Origin: Candidatus Nanopelagicales bacterium | GTDB taxonomy: Bacteria; Actinomycetota; Actinomycetes; S36-B12; UBA10799 | Assembly: GCA_018003655.1 (NCBI GenBank) | Contig: JAGNDY010000013.1 | Coordinates: forward strand, 1-34,149 | Length of the DNA: 34,149 nt | Reading direction: 5' to 3' | Shown here: positions 8,109 to 17,025 of the stretch, one piece after another | How positions within the stretch are numbered: the first letter of the stretch is position 1 | Layout of the letters: each line of letters begins with the position of its first letter | Made by a program: the position numbers and the translations under genes | The notes under the pieces: generated by a model | Seen by the model: the letters and a program-made list of their open reading frames with translations, nothing else | What the model was told of the DNA's origin: nothing | Databases searched by the model: none

Positions 8109-9096
8109 GCAGGTCACGGTCTTGGCTGGCGGCATCGGCGCAGCCCGATTCCTCGGCGGTCTCATCGCGGTTGCCCGGAGCAAGGAATCCGAACCCACGA
8201 TCACTGTCATCGGCAACACCGGTGACGACATTCGTCTCTTCGGCTTGCAGGTGTGTCCGGACCTCGACAGCGTTATGTACACCCTTGGCGGGGGTGCATC
8301 GGTGGAACGCGGCTGGGGTCGCGAGGACGAGTCATTCACCGTGCTGGAGGAGTTGCGGGCCTATGGCGCCAAGCCGGATTGGTTCGGCCTCGGCGATCGC
8401 GATTTTGCGACTCACATCCTTCGCAGTCAGATGCTCGCCGGTGGGTATCCCCTGTCCGCAGTGACCGCTGCCTTGTGCCAACGATGGCAGCTACCGGTGA
8501 CGTTGTTGCCGATGTCCGACGACCGGATCGAGACCCACGTAGTGGTCGACGATCCGGACACCGGCGAATCAACGGCCCTGCACTTTCAGGAGTGGTGGGT
8601 GCGCCATCACGCGGCGCTGCCCGCCAGCGAATTCATCATGATCGGTGCGGAAGACGCCGCCCCCGCACCCGGGGTCATCGACGCAATAATGTCGGCCGAC
8701 CTCGTCGTCCTACCGCCGTCGAACCCGGTCGTCTCAATCGGACCCATCCTGGCGGTGCCTGGAATTCGCGCGGCTTTGCGCAGGACATCTGCGCCAGTGG
8801 TTGGGGTGTCGCCCATCGTTGGAGGCGCCCCACTGCGCGGCATGGCCGATGCCTGCCTGAGCGCGATTGGTGTACCGACGACGGCCCTCGGCGTCGCGCA
8901 GCACTACGGCTCGCGCACCGGCGACGGCGTGCTCGATGGCTGGGTCGTTGACGACGCCGACGCTGCCGCTGTCGCCGATATTGAGGCTCTTGGAATTGCT
9001 GCCCGGTCGATGAACACGATCTTCGATGATCTGGAAGTGACTTGCGACGTTGCCCGGGCATTGATCAGTATCGGCGAGCAAGTGCGAACAACGTGA
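8107..9096 (+). CDS. fbiA: FbiA, 2-phospho-L-lactate / phosphoenolpyruvyl transferase of F420 biosynthesis
   Basis: Transfers the phospholactyl-type moiety to FO. In actinobacteria the donor is the enolpyruvyl-diphospho-guanosine made by FbiD, giving dehydro-F420-0. The 329-residue protein has the CofD layout: a nucleotide-binding start [17 protein letters not shown], the conserved GNTGDD (36-41) and PDLD (51-54) that bind FO and metal, and [10 protein letters not shown] near residue 97. The start ATG 8107 has GGAGG at 8092-8096 upstream. The gene ends in a GTGA overlap with fbiB, so the two are translationally coupled. It is divergent from fbiC with almost no space, so the promoters of the two must overlap coding sequence. 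Confidence 0.95.
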   Translation: MQVTVLAGGIGAARFLGGLIAVARSKESEPTITVIGNTGDDIRLFGLQVCPDLDSVMYTLGGGASVERGWGREDESFTVLEELRAYGAKPDWFGLGDRDFATHILRSQMLAGGYPLSAVTAALCQRWQLPVTLLPMSDDRIETHVVVDDPDTGESTALHFQEWWVRHHAALPASEFIMIGAEDAAPAPGVIDAIMSADLVVLPPSNPVVSIGPILAVPGIRAALRRTSAPVVGVSPIVGGAPLRGMADACLSAIGVPTTALGVAQHYGSRTGDGVLDGWVVDDADAAAVADIEALGIAARSMNTIFDDLEVTCDVARALISIGEQVRTT

Positions 9097-10463
9097 GCCT
9101 GCAGCTTGTCGGGCTCACCGGTATCGGCGAGGTCACGGCAGACAGTGACCTGGTCGACATGATCACGTCAGCAGCCGCGTCCGTCGAATGGCCAGATGGT
9201 GCTCGCGGACTGCACCCTGGCGACATCGTCGCCGTCACCAGCAAGATCGTCAGCAAGGCAGAGGGCAGAGTCGAGGCGGCCAGCGATCGCGAGGCCGCGA
9301 TCGATCGTGAGTCGGTGCGCACGGTTGCGAGCAGGACAACCGCCACCGGAGTCACCCGCATCGTCGAAACCAAGCACGGTCTGGTGCTGGCCGCGGCCGG
9401 CGTGGATGCCTCCGAGACGGAACCGGGGACGATCGTCCTGCTGCCAGCGGACCCCGACGGATCGGCCCGCGCACTGCTGGCCGGGCTCCGACGGGAGACC
9501 GGCATTGATGAGCTCGCCGTCATTGTCAGCGACACCATGGGCCGACCATGGCGAGAAGGAGTCACCGATGCAGCTATCGGTGCCGCTGGGATTCAGGTAG
9601 TAGAGGACCACCGAGGTCAAGAGGATCGGTATGGCAACCCCCTGGTTGCCACCGTCGTCGCCATCGCTGACGAGATCGCCAGCGCCGTCGACCTGATCGC
9701 CGGCAAAGCCCAGGGCATCCCCGTCGTGGTGGTGCGAGGCATGGCCGAGCACCTGCTCCCGGCCAAGGCAGCTGACCGCGGAGCGCGTCCACTGATCCGC
9801 GACGCCGCCGCAGACCTCTTCCGGCTCGGAACTGCTGAGGCGACCGCTTCCGGCCACGCCGCAGGTCTGATCGACGCGCCATTCCATCGCCGCACTGTCC
9901 GGAAGTTCACCGATCGGCCCGTGCCCGTGGAAGCCGTGGAAGCGGCGGTCGCGGCCGCAATCGCCGCACCGGCGCCGCACCACACCACGCCGTGGCGGTT
10001 CCTCCTGCTGGAGAATGACGCTACGCGGACCACACTGCTGGACGCAATGCGCGATCGGTGGCAGGACGACCTGCGCACGTTGGACGGTTACACCCCCGAG
10101 TCCATCGGCAAACGGGTTCAGCGTGGAGACGTGTTGCGTGCCGCGCCCTCGGTCATCCTGCCCTTCCTCAACCTGTCCGAGGCGATGCACGACTACCCCG
10201 ACGAGGGTCGTAGTGGATTCGAACGAGACCTCTTCCTGGCGGCGGGAGGAGCAGCGGTGCAGAATCTGCTGGTCGCGCTAGCCGCGCGGAGTCTGGGATC
10301 CGCATGGATCAGTTCAACGATCTTCTGCCCCGATGTGGTCACCGAGGTACTTGAGCTGCCGCAGGACTGGCAGCCGTTGGGTGCGGTCGCAATCGGCTAC
10401 CCCAAGTCAAACCCGGCACGCCGCGAGCCTCGACTGGCTGCGGACTACCTGATAATCCGCTGA
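9093..10463 (+). CDS. fbiB: FbiB, F420:gamma-glutamyl ligase with C-terminal FMN oxidoreductase domain
   Basis: A bifunctional F420 enzyme of 456 residues (M. tuberculosis FbiB is about 448). Residues 1-250 are the CofE ligase that adds the glutamate tail using GTP; segments such as [11 protein letters not shown] and [18 protein letters not shown] are typical. Residues from about 260 form a nitroreductase-fold FMN domain, beginning [14 protein letters not shown], which in actinobacteria reduces dehydro-F420-0. I chose GTG 9093 because it overlaps the fbiA stop as GTGA and starts the conserved [14 protein letters not shown]. The frame is open upstream to 9042 inside fbiA, which is not needed. 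It is followed by a 56-bp gap to the convergent glycosylase gene, where I see no terminator hairpin. Confidence 0.95.
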   Translation: MSLQLVGLTGIGEVTADSDLVDMITSAAASVEWPDGARGLHPGDIVAVTSKIVSKAEGRVEAASDREAAIDRESVRTVASRTTATGVTRIVETKHGLVLAAAGVDASETEPGTIVLLPADPDGSARALLAGLRRETGIDELAVIVSDTMGRPWREGVTDAAIGAAGIQVVEDHRGQEDRYGNPLVATVVAIADEIASAVDLIAGKAQGIPVVVVRGMAEHLLPAKAADRGARPLIRDAAADLFRLGTAEATASGHAAGLIDAPFHRRTVRKFTDRPVPVEAVEAAVAAAIAAPAPHHTTPWRFLLLENDATRTTLLDAMRDRWQDDLRTLDGYTPESIGKRVQRGDVLRAAPSVILPFLNLSEAMHDYPDEGRSGFERDLFLAAGGAAVQNLLVALAARSLGSAWISSTIFCPDVVTEVLELPQDWQPLGAVAIGYPKSNPARREPRLAADYLIIR

Positions 10464-10519
10464 CGGCGACCCGTAGCGACGCGACCGCTGTCCGCCGGCC
10501 CGGTGGGGAGGCTTCGGGT

Positions 10520-11455
10520 CTAGCTCTTTCTCATGTCGTTGATTGTCATCCGTGGTCCTCGCCGTGGGCGCTTGCCTGGGTTCAACTCAACGAGTCGCTG
10601 CACGCGGTAGCGATGCCCAGCGAATGGTCGCAACAAGTGCGCCATCTGCTCATCGTCACCGTCCATGTCACCGGTCAGCGCGTAGACCACTTCCTTGGCG
10701 ACGTGGTAGTCGCGGAAAGACACAGCGTCGGCGTCCCCGAGTGCCCGTTGGGCGGTCTCTGCCGCGGTCCACACGCCGACCCCAGGAATCGCTCGAAGTC
10801 GATCGTGTGACTGCGCCGCGGGCAACTGCGTACACCGCTCAATCTGGTCGGCAACCGACACCACCCGCAGCAACGTGTCAGCCCGCTTGGAGTCGACTCC
10901 AGCCTGATGCCAGCGCCAGGACGGAATGGACTTCCACCGATCAGCGGTCGGAAAGATTCGCAGCCCAGGTGGAGCATTCGGTGCGGTCGGCGCGGGCTCA
11001 CCAAACTCTCCGACCAGTTCTCGCCATGCCCGCCATGCTTCTTTGCCTGTGACCTTCTGTTCCAGCACCGCCGGGACCAACGCCTCCAGCACGCGATCGG
11101 TGCGCCCTACCCGCCAATGCTGGAAGCGCCTGGCCACCACCTTCAGTGCTGGCGGGGCCAGAAAACCCGCGGGGTCATCGTCTGAACCCAGCAGGCGCGG
11201 TAGCCGAGCGGCCAGCCAGTCAGCGCCCTCGCCCCAGGCTGTGAGCTCGATCGATCCCCCACCATCGGCCGACAGTCGTTCCAGTCCGGGTCCCGCCGGA
11301 GTCAGCGTGGTTCGCCAGATGGCGCCGTCGGCAGCAGTCGCCCAAGTGGGGTCACCGGTCCCCCGTCGCAGGGGTTTCAGTTGCAGCTCCAGACTGACCG
11401 GCCGAGCTGGCCGCCAGCTCCGTTGACTGCACTTCATTGCCCCATCATCGGACAC
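10520..11455 (-). CDS. DNA-3-methyladenine glycosylase II-like, HhH-GPD family
   Basis: A base-excision repair enzyme of 311 residues, similar in layout to AlkA-type glycosylases. The helix-hairpin-helix is IPGVGVWTA (from about 223), followed by the Gly/Pro-Asp loop with the catalytic aspartate at about residue 249 (SFRDYHVAK). The N-terminal 100 residues would form the AlkA-like beta domain. The C-terminus RPRRGPRMTINDM is basic. No [4Fe-4S] cysteine cluster follows the HhH-GPD region, which argues against the Nth/MutY subfamilies. The start is GTG 11455; ATG 11437 six codons later is an alternative. Neither has a strong Shine-Dalgarno. It lies convergent to fbiB and 29 bases downstream of the CPBP gene, possibly co-transcribed with it. 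Confidence 0.85.
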   Translation of the reverse strand: MSDDGAMKCSQRSWRPARPVSLELQLKPLRRGTGDPTWATAADGAIWRTTLTPAGPGLERLSADGGGSIELTAWGEGADWLAARLPRLLGSDDDPAGFLAPPALKVVARRFQHWRVGRTDRVLEALVPAVLEQKVTGKEAWRAWRELVGEFGEPAPTAPNAPPGLRIFPTADRWKSIPSWRWHQAGVDSKRADTLLRVVSVADQIERCTQLPAAQSHDRLRAIPGVGVWTAAETAQRALGDADAVSFRDYHVAKEVVYALTGDMDGDDEQMAHLLRPFAGHRYRVQRLVELNPGKRPRRGPRMTINDMRKS

Positions 11456-11484
11456 CGACCGAACCGGCGGTGCGTTCCGCCCGC

Positions 11485-12186
11485 TTAGAGGTCGCGGAGT
11501 CTGCGGGCGAAGGCCCAGGAGACGGCGAGCCCAATCCCGTTGAGCGAAGCGTGCAGCGCGATCGGGGGAAACAAGCTGTCTGTGTACCCCCGCAACAGGC
11601 AGAACCCAACGCCTGCCGCACCAGTGCCGAGGACGGTGAAGACCACACTACGAACCTGGGCACGACGGCCGTTGCCGAGCATGCCGGCGGCTTCGTGGTT
11701 GTCGTGGAACTCCAGGGACGGAAGGACGTGCCAGAACCCAAACAGGATCGAACTGACGGTGATGCCCGCAGCGAGGTTCCAGCCATCCGTGACGACCGCC
11801 AGCAGGACGCCGCGGAATGCGGTCTCTTCCAGCAACGCTGTGCCGAAGGGGATCCTGATCATCGAGTGATAGAGGACATTGAGCCACCCCTTTTCGGCGG
11901 CTCGCTTGTCATTGAACCCGCGCCTGGTCACGGGCAGGCTCGCGGCGATGGCGTAGAAGAGCGCAACGGCAAGGAAGAGCCCGATGGACCAGTAGATGCC
12001 CTGGTGCCAGGTGTTCCTCGCGAGACCGAGACTTGCCCACGACAGCCCGTCCAGTCGAGCGATCGCGAGTAGTACGACGGTTGCTGTCAGGCACACCAGC
12101 AGGTAGTGGCGCTTTGCCCAACGGTTATTGAGCAGATTGACCAGAAACAGCACCGCAATGACGGCAACGGTCGCGATGACGTGCAT
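11485..12186 (-). CDS. CPBP-family intramembrane metalloprotease
   Basis: A 233-residue polytopic membrane protein with about six hydrophobic segments. The three CPBP (Abi) motifs are intact: EETAFRG (Glu120, Glu121, Arg125), FGFWHV (His153) and HASLNG (His212, Asn216), as expected for a Rce1-type active protease with metal bound by Glu and His. Natural substrates cannot be predicted. The start ATG 12186 gives the hydrophobic N-terminus MHVIATVAVIAVLFLV; no Shine-Dalgarno is evident. It lies 14 bases after the stop of the guanylyltransferase gene, so it is likely in the same transcript. Confidence 0.88.
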   Translation of the reverse strand: MHVIATVAVIAVLFLVNLLNNRWAKRHYLLVCLTATVVLLAIARLDGLSWASLGLARNTWHQGIYWSIGLFLAVALFYAIAASLPVTRRGFNDKRAAEKGWLNVLYHSMIRIPFGTALLEETAFRGVLLAVVTDGWNLAAGITVSSILFGFWHVLPSLEFHDNHEAAGMLGNGRRAQVRSVVFTVLGTGAAGVGFCLLRGYTDSLFPPIALHASLNGIGLAVSWAFARRLRDL

Positions 12187-12200
12187 GAAGCGATTGGCCG

Positions 12201-13286
12201 CTACGTGCGGTCGGAAGAGAACCGAACCGATGTACCTGCCAGGTCAATACCGGGGAACACCCGAGCACCGTCGAGCAACTCGTTGCCGGGACCGATCCTG
12301 GCTCCGTCTCCCACGACTACTCCACGCAAGATGACGTTGGGCCCGACGACTGCACCGCGACCGACGACGCACCCATCAACGATCGCCGCGGCGCCAATGA
12401 CCGCTTCGTCGAATACGACGCTGCCGTGAACCACGGCTCCCGAGCGGATCCTGGCTCCGCGACCAACAATGGTCCCACCATCGACAGTGGCATCGGCGGA
12501 GACCGACGCGGTGTCCAACAGCAGCGACTCCCCCGTTGGGCCAGGCAAAGCCGGTGACGGTGCGAGTCCGGTGACCAGATCGCAGGAACCCTTGCGGAAG
12601 TCCAGTGGTGTCCCCAAATCGAGCCAATAGCCGTCATCGACGACGCCGATGACCTTGGCACCGGAAGCCAGCAGTTCGGGGAAGATCTCGCGCTCGACCG
12701 AGACGGGACGACCAGTAGGTATTTGGTCGATCAGCGACCTCTTGAAGACATAGCAGCCAGCGTTGATCTGGTCGGTCACGATCTGCTCGTCGGTTTCTGG
12801 CTTCTCCAGAAACTCCACCACGCGTCCTTCCGAATCGGTCGGGACCAAGCCAAATGCCCGCGGATCCTCGACTCGGGTGAGGTACAGCGCAACGTCAGCG
12901 TCGGCGTCGCGCCAGGCCTGCACGAGGCCAGCAATGTCCAAGCCGGTCAATACGTCGCCGTTGAAGATGATGACTGGGTCGTCCGGGCCTGACTCCAGCG
13001 CTTCGACCACGTTGCGGATGGCTCCGCCGGTTCCGAGCGGTTCATCTTCCACGACGTAGCGCAGTTCGACACCGAATTCGGAGCCATCGCCGAAGTAGGC
13101 GGAGAACACCTCGGCCCGGAAGGACGTTCCGAGCACGATACGACCGACCCCCGCCTCACGCGCGCGGGCGATCTGGTGCTCCGTTACCGGAACTCCGGCC
13201 ACCGGCAACATCGGCTTGGGAATGGAATTGGTCAAGGGTCGAAGGCGCGTTCCCTTGCCACCTACGAGCATCACGGCTTCAAGCAC
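12201..13286 (-). CDS. manC: Mannose-1-phosphate guanylyltransferase (NDP-sugar pyrophosphorylase with left-handed beta-helix)
   Basis: Makes GDP-mannose from mannose-1-P and GTP. The 361-residue protein has the pyrophosphorylase signature LVGGKGTRLRPLT at about residue 6, FNGDVLTGLD near 105, and NAGCYVF near 160. From about residue 250 there are hexapeptide repeats (left-handed beta-helix) ending in SSD, matching the layout of Rv3264c, the mycobacterial GDP-mannose synthase. I chose GTG 13286, preceded by AGGG about 8 bases upstream. The frame is open to 13358, but the extra residues are not family-like. It is divergent from the TIGR03089 gene (111 bp between). Substrate could in principle be another hexose-1-P, but the neighbouring manA and pmm favour mannose. 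Confidence 0.88.
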   Translation of the reverse strand: MLEAVMLVGGKGTRLRPLTNSIPKPMLPVAGVPVTEHQIARAREAGVGRIVLGTSFRAEVFSAYFGDGSEFGVELRYVVEDEPLGTGGAIRNVVEALESGPDDPVIIFNGDVLTGLDIAGLVQAWRDADADVALYLTRVEDPRAFGLVPTDSEGRVVEFLEKPETDEQIVTDQINAGCYVFKRSLIDQIPTGRPVSVEREIFPELLASGAKVIGVVDDGYWLDLGTPLDFRKGSCDLVTGLAPSPALPGPTGESLLLDTASVSADATVDGGTIVGRGARIRSGAVVHGSVVFDEAVIGAAAIVDGCVVGRGAVVGPNVILRGVVVGDGARIGPGNELLDGARVFPGIDLAGTSVRFSSDRT

Positions 13287-13397
13287 AGGGCAACCCTGCC
13301 ACGCCGACCCGTCCTCGTGCACGGGCACGCCCCATCTGCCGCAACCGGCCCTCCGCAAAACCCCGAGCGAGGCGGTCAGCGTGACAGTCTGGGGAGC

Positions 13398-14126
13398 ATG
13401 AGAGACCCCGCAGCGCCCTTCCTCACTTACTACGACGACGCCACGTCCGAGCGGGTGGAACTGTCCGGCACGACCTTTGGCAATTGGGTAGCCAAAACCT
13501 CGAACATGCTCGTCGACGAGTTCGACGTTGAGCCAGGTTCGGTTGTCAACGTGCGGTTACCGCTGCATTGGATTGTGCCGGTATGGATCGCCGCCTGCTG
13601 GCAGGTCGGCGCAACCGTCGCGATCGGCGCCCAAGTGGACGCTCCCGACATCGCGGTCGTCGGCCCACATCTGATCACCGTGGACACCGGCGCCGAGGCG
13701 ACCATCGCCTGTTCGCTGCTGCCGATGGCGCAGGGATTCCGCGAACCGTTGCCTTCCCAGCTGAATGATTACTTCACCGAGGTCCGCAACCACGGTGATT
13801 TCTTCAACTCCGCAAGCCCCGTTGCGCCGGATCACGAGACCCTCATTGCCGGTACAGAATCGTGGAACTCGGCCGGACTTGAGCTGGCCGCGTACAGTGC
13901 CGCCACTAAATGGCAGCTTCCTGCCGGCGCCAGGATTCTGGTGAGCGCAGCGGGTACCGCGGCTACCACCGGTGCCGAACTCTCAGGGCTCGACGCGGTG
14001 CTGGCCACCTTGAGCGTGCCCACACTGATCGCGGGATCGGTCGTCATGGTCGTCAATGCCGACCCAGAACGCACTGCGGCCGTCGCGACCCAGGAGAAAG
14101 TGACCAATACCGTCGAAGTCACTTGA
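13398..14126 (+). CDS. TIGR03089 family protein (truncated AMP-binding-like)
   Basis: A 242-residue actinobacterial protein resembling the N-terminal part of acyl-adenylate enzymes but lacking the catalytic C-terminal lobe. Visible features are YDDATSERVELSGTTFGNWVAKTSNML at 11-37 (split: YDDATSERVELSG then TFGNWVAKTSNML), as in AMP-ligases, and LHWIVPVWIAACWQVGATVA around 56-75. A P-loop-like adenylation motif is not obvious; SAAGTAATTGAELSG near 189 may be its remnant. The family occurs next to LCP and guanylyltransferase genes (Rv3268 in M. tuberculosis). The start is ATG 13398 with GGGGAG just upstream. The 3' end overlaps the convergent SpoIID gene by 8 bases. Function unknown. Confidence 0.8.
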   Translation: MRDPAAPFLTYYDDATSERVELSGTTFGNWVAKTSNMLVDEFDVEPGSVVNVRLPLHWIVPVWIAACWQVGATVAIGAQVDAPDIAVVGPHLITVDTGAEATIACSLLPMAQGFREPLPSQLNDYFTEVRNHGDFFNSASPVAPDHETLIAGTESWNSAGLELAAYSAATKWQLPAGARILVSAAGTAATTGAELSGLDAVLATLSVPTLIAGSVVMVVNADPERTAAVATQEKVTNTVEVT

Positions 14127-15381
14127 TCGACCACACCCAAGTCGAGCGCAATCCCAATCGGCTGGCCAACGCCTGACCACTGATGGACTTATTGGCTCCG
14201 GCGGCCGAGTACGCCCGGACGGTCTTGGCGGCGGTACTGGCGTATCGCGCGGTCACCACTACCCGTGCCACATCCGGCAGACCGAAGGCTCCCGCCAGTG
14301 CGGCTCGCGACCTGGTCGTTTTCCACGCGGCACTGCCCGAATCGTTGTACTTGGGGTTCACACTCCAGTGATCATCGACGCTGCGCGCCCACGGATGGAA
14401 CCCACCCCACACGTCCTCGCTGTTGGAAGTGCGGCCACCGGACGAGGAGAAGTAGAAGGCCGTGATTGGGTTCCCCCGATACATCAACGTCAGACCAGTC
14501 GTCGGCGAACTTGCGGTGGCAGTCACGGCGGCTCGCCAACGTTTGCCCATCGGGGAGATCACCCGCGACCAACCGGCGAAGGTCTGGTCGTAGAACGGTC
14601 CCGAACCGTCGTCGGATTGGCAACGGCAGGAGGATCGAATGGACTTCCTCGTGAGCGCATAGGAACGCGCCGCGATTGCCTGTGCCTGCAGGGCGGCAGC
14701 CGGCCAGCTGGCTGGGACCTCGGATATTCCAGAGAGATACTCGTCATGGATACGAAGGGAGTTGACGACCTCTAGCGATCCGTTGACGGTTGCGACGTCG
14801 ATTGCCCCGTACCGCAGCAACTTGCCAGCGACGCCGCCGCCATTCTTCCCGATCCGGACTGCGGTCGGCGCCGATCCGGCGGCACCAGGTGTGCGGGTTC
14901 CGGCCCAGCGCAATGTAACCAGCTTCGCCTTGCCGATTCGCACCCGCGAACCGGAGCCTGAGATCAGCGTGGCGACCACTCGGGAACCGCGCGCACGGGT
15001 TTTGAAGTCGGTCCCAATCGGAATGGCGACGGGCCTACGGGTGTTGAGTTGAACTTCGGCGCGACCCCCGCCCTTTCCCAGCGCAACCGCGTCGAACCGC
15101 GCGGTCGTCAGCCGGTGGCCTACGTTGACGCGGATGGCACGGAGGTCGGCGTGCGGGATCGCTCGGGCACCGGTGAAGTAATGCTCGACAATCTGAACCG
15201 CGCGGTAGCCTTCCCGAGCCATGCCGTAGGCGCCATATTGACTGAGTCCGACGCCATGGCCGAATCCCGCACCCCGAATCGTGAAGCCAGGCGATCCGGT
15301 GGCCTGAACCGGCGCCGCGAGCGTCAACAGGCCTGCGGCCGCGGCCGCCACAATTCCCGTGCGCATCATCCACGTACCCAC
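14119..15381 (-). CDS. Secreted SpoIID/LytB-domain protein
   Basis: A probable peptidoglycan-active exported protein of 420 residues. GTG 15381 is chosen because GGAGG lies 6 bases upstream and gives an N-terminus MGTWMMRTGIVAAAAAG with a signal peptide ending near APVQATG. Directly after it is GAGFGHGVGLSQYGAYGMA, split here as GFGHGVGL and SQYGAYGMA, the SpoIID hallmark, found at the N-terminus in many actinobacterial members. The core SpoIID block EVPASWPAAALQAQAIAARS begins near residue 220 and contains the glutamate equivalent to the catalytic one of SpoIID. A CRC pair follows shortly after. SpoIID enzymes are lytic transglycosylases in sporulators; here a general wall-remodelling role is more likely. 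It is divergent from the LCP gene and overlaps the TIGR03089 stop by 8 bases. Confidence 0.88.
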   Translation of the reverse strand: MGTWMMRTGIVAAAAAGLLTLAAPVQATGSPGFTIRGAGFGHGVGLSQYGAYGMAREGYRAVQIVEHYFTGARAIPHADLRAIRVNVGHRLTTARFDAVALGKGGGRAEVQLNTRRPVAIPIGTDFKTRARGSRVVATLISGSGSRVRIGKAKLVTLRWAGTRTPGAAGSAPTAVRIGKNGGGVAGKLLRYGAIDVATVNGSLEVVNSLRIHDEYLSGISEVPASWPAAALQAQAIAARSYALTRKSIRSSCRCQSDDGSGPFYDQTFAGWSRVISPMGKRWRAAVTATASSPTTGLTLMYRGNPITAFYFSSSGGRTSNSEDVWGGFHPWARSVDDHWSVNPKYNDSGSAAWKTTRSRAALAGAFGLPDVARVVVTARYASTAAKTVRAYSAAGANKSISGQALASRLGLRSTWVWSIK

Positions 15382-15606
15382 TGGACACCTCCGAGAGACG
15401 AATAAACGGGTCAACGGCAGCGCTCGGCGCGAGTGTGACACCGCGTAGGGCCGTTTCGCGTGTCTCCAGGCCTCATGATCACTGACCGCTACCGGGAACC
15501 TGGGCGAGATTTGGTGCGTCGCAACTCTGTACAGCTGCGGCCGCGAGGCAGTATTCGGGCGTACAGTGTGCTGGCTGTCTTGTGACTCCTAAATTGAGGA
15601 CTTTCT
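15382..15606. other. Divergent intergenic region between SpoIID-like and LCP genes
   Basis: The longest gene-free stretch (225 bp), which must carry both promoters. I see no consensus -35/-10 pair. GTACAG occurs twice on the plus strand (15529-15534 and 15561-15566), 32 bases apart. The second copy contains TACAGT, a possible -10 that would give a leader of about 33 bases for the LCP gene. Confidence 0.4.
15388..15392 (-). promoter_or_regulatory. Ribosome binding site of the SpoIID-like gene
   Basis: GGAGG on the minus strand, 6 bases before GTG 15381. It selects this start over the frame extension to 15441 and over the later ATG pair at 15369/15366. Confidence 0.65.
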
Positions 15607-17013
15607 GTGACCGCAACGCGGCGCCATCGGTGGCCCCGAATCTTGGCTGGCACTTTGTCATGCCTGGTTCTGGTGGCAACGGCGATGGCCGGCGTCGGTT
15701 TCTACTACGCGAAGCAACTGACGGGTAACATCACCGCTGACAACGCGTTGAACTGGACGCCCAACGCCCAACCCGCACCGACGCCGGGCGAGCCCATCAA
15801 CATCCTGCTCATGGGATCCGATACGCGGGAGGGCAAGAACGGCAAGGGCTACGGCCACGTTGCCGACATTGCCGGTGCCCGCAGCGACACCACGATCCTG
15901 TTGCACATCTCCGGTGACCGAACGAGGGCGTTGGCGGTCAGCATCCCGCGCGACTCGCAAGTACAACTTCCGGTCTGTAAGACGACCAATGGCACCACCG
16001 GTGGTGGTTACACCAGCCGATTCAATGAGGCGTTTGAGATCGGCGGCCCGAGTTGCACCGTCAAGGCCGTTCAGCAATTGACCGGCGTCCCGATCAATCA
16101 CTACCTGGTCGTTGATTTCACTGGTTTCAAGAACGTCGTGAGTGCCCTCGGCGGCGTGGAGGTGTGCCTCAAGGAGGCGGTCAACGACCCCAAGAGCAGG
16201 CTGAACCTACCGGCTGGAAAGTCCGTCGTGCACGGCGAGCAGGCCTTGGCGTTCGTGCGTGCTCGGTACGCGCTCGGCGACGGCAGCGACATCGGACGAA
16301 TCGAGCGACAACAGGAGTTCCTCTCGTCCGCGATTCGCAAGGCGACATCTGCCGGAGTTCTGGTGAACCCACCCAAGCTCTACAAGGTTCTGCAAGCCGG
16401 AACGAAGTCCCTGACCGCAGATCCGGGCCTGGCAAACTTCGACGCTTTGAAGGACCTCGCGGTGAATGGCTCCGGCGTCAAGCCCAGCGATATCACCTTC
16501 GCAACCGTGCCGTGGACCGCCAACGCCGACGGCGGCACCGTGTCATGGGTGCCCTCCCAGGCTGACGAACTCTGGAAAGCGATCCGCGATGACCAGGCCT
16601 GGCCGCCGCCGCCCACCAACGGGCTTGACGGCCAGCCGTTGACCGCCGCTGCCGACACCATCACCCTGACTGTCAAAGATGCGACGGGTACCTCCGGGGG
16701 TGGCTTCCGGGCCGCCGACCAGTTGCAGCGGGAGGGCTACACGGTCGCCGCGACGACGTCTGGCAAGAAGTCCGATACGAGCTTCGTCCGCTATGACCCG
16801 GCAGACAAGAAACAAACAGCGGCAGCCCGAACGCTGGCCTACTCCACCGGCGTATCGCTCACACCGGTCGACGGCTGGTCCAAGAACGTCACGCTCACGG
16901 TCGGCGCCGACTACCAGTTCTCCGTCAAGCCGGTCGTCGCTGCCAAGGAGAAGTCGGGAACTGCTGCGGCTGCGAAAGCTCGCACCGCGTCGGACTCAAT
17001 CTGTTCCGGCTAA
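15607..17013 (+). CDS. LCP-family (LytR-CpsA-Psr) cell-wall polymer ligase with LytR_C domain
   Basis: Transfers lipid-linked glycopolymers onto peptidoglycan on the outer membrane face. The 468-residue protein has a short basic cytoplasmic tail, one membrane anchor at about 12-34, the LCP catalytic domain at about 65-235 and a C-terminal LytR_C domain at about 345-450. LCP motifs are visible: NILLMGSDTR (66-75) with the Asp, RSDTTILLH with Arg and Asp, and SIPRDSQV with the Arg-Asp pair that binds the lipid pyrophosphate. The start GTG 15607 has GAGGA about 8 bases upstream. It occupies the position of Rv3267 (cpsA). The wall-polymer genes begin directly downstream (12-base gap), consistent with it attaching that polymer. 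Confidence 0.92.
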   Translation: MTATRRHRWPRILAGTLSCLVLVATAMAGVGFYYAKQLTGNITADNALNWTPNAQPAPTPGEPINILLMGSDTREGKNGKGYGHVADIAGARSDTTILLHISGDRTRALAVSIPRDSQVQLPVCKTTNGTTGGGYTSRFNEAFEIGGPSCTVKAVQQLTGVPINHYLVVDFTGFKNVVSALGGVEVCLKEAVNDPKSRLNLPAGKSVVHGEQALAFVRARYALGDGSDIGRIERQQEFLSSAIRKATSAGVLVNPPKLYKVLQAGTKSLTADPGLANFDALKDLAVNGSGVKPSDITFATVPWTANADGGTVSWVPSQADELWKAIRDDQAWPPPPTNGLDGQPLTAAADTITLTVKDATGTSGGGFRAADQLQREGYTVAATTSGKKSDTSFVRYDPADKKQTAAARTLAYSTGVSLTPVDGWSKNVTLTVGADYQFSVKPVVAAKEKSGTAAAAKARTASDSICSG

Positions 17014-17016
17014 CCT
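17011..17016 (+). promoter_or_regulatory. Candidate internal -10 element before the CDP-alcohol transferase
   Basis: TAACCT begins at the TAA stop of the LCP gene and lies 9 bases before ATG 17026. This is slightly further than the 6-7 bases seen elsewhere. No Shine-Dalgarno is present in the gap. Confidence 0.25.
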
Positions 17017-17025
17017 AAACGAACT

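Noticed and set aside
8109-8339. N-terminal extension of fbiC by 77 codons
   Set aside because: It runs antisense through the fbiA coding region, shows no FbiC-like sequence and has no ribosome site.
9168-10190. A 340-codon open frame antisense to fbiB
   Set aside because: A shadow frame of a G+C-rich gene: no family motif, no ribosome site, composition follows the complementary strand of fbiB.
11437-12072. A 211-codon plus-strand frame opposite the CPBP gene
   Set aside because: The opposite strand encodes a protein with three intact CPBP motifs; this frame has none and is highly charged.
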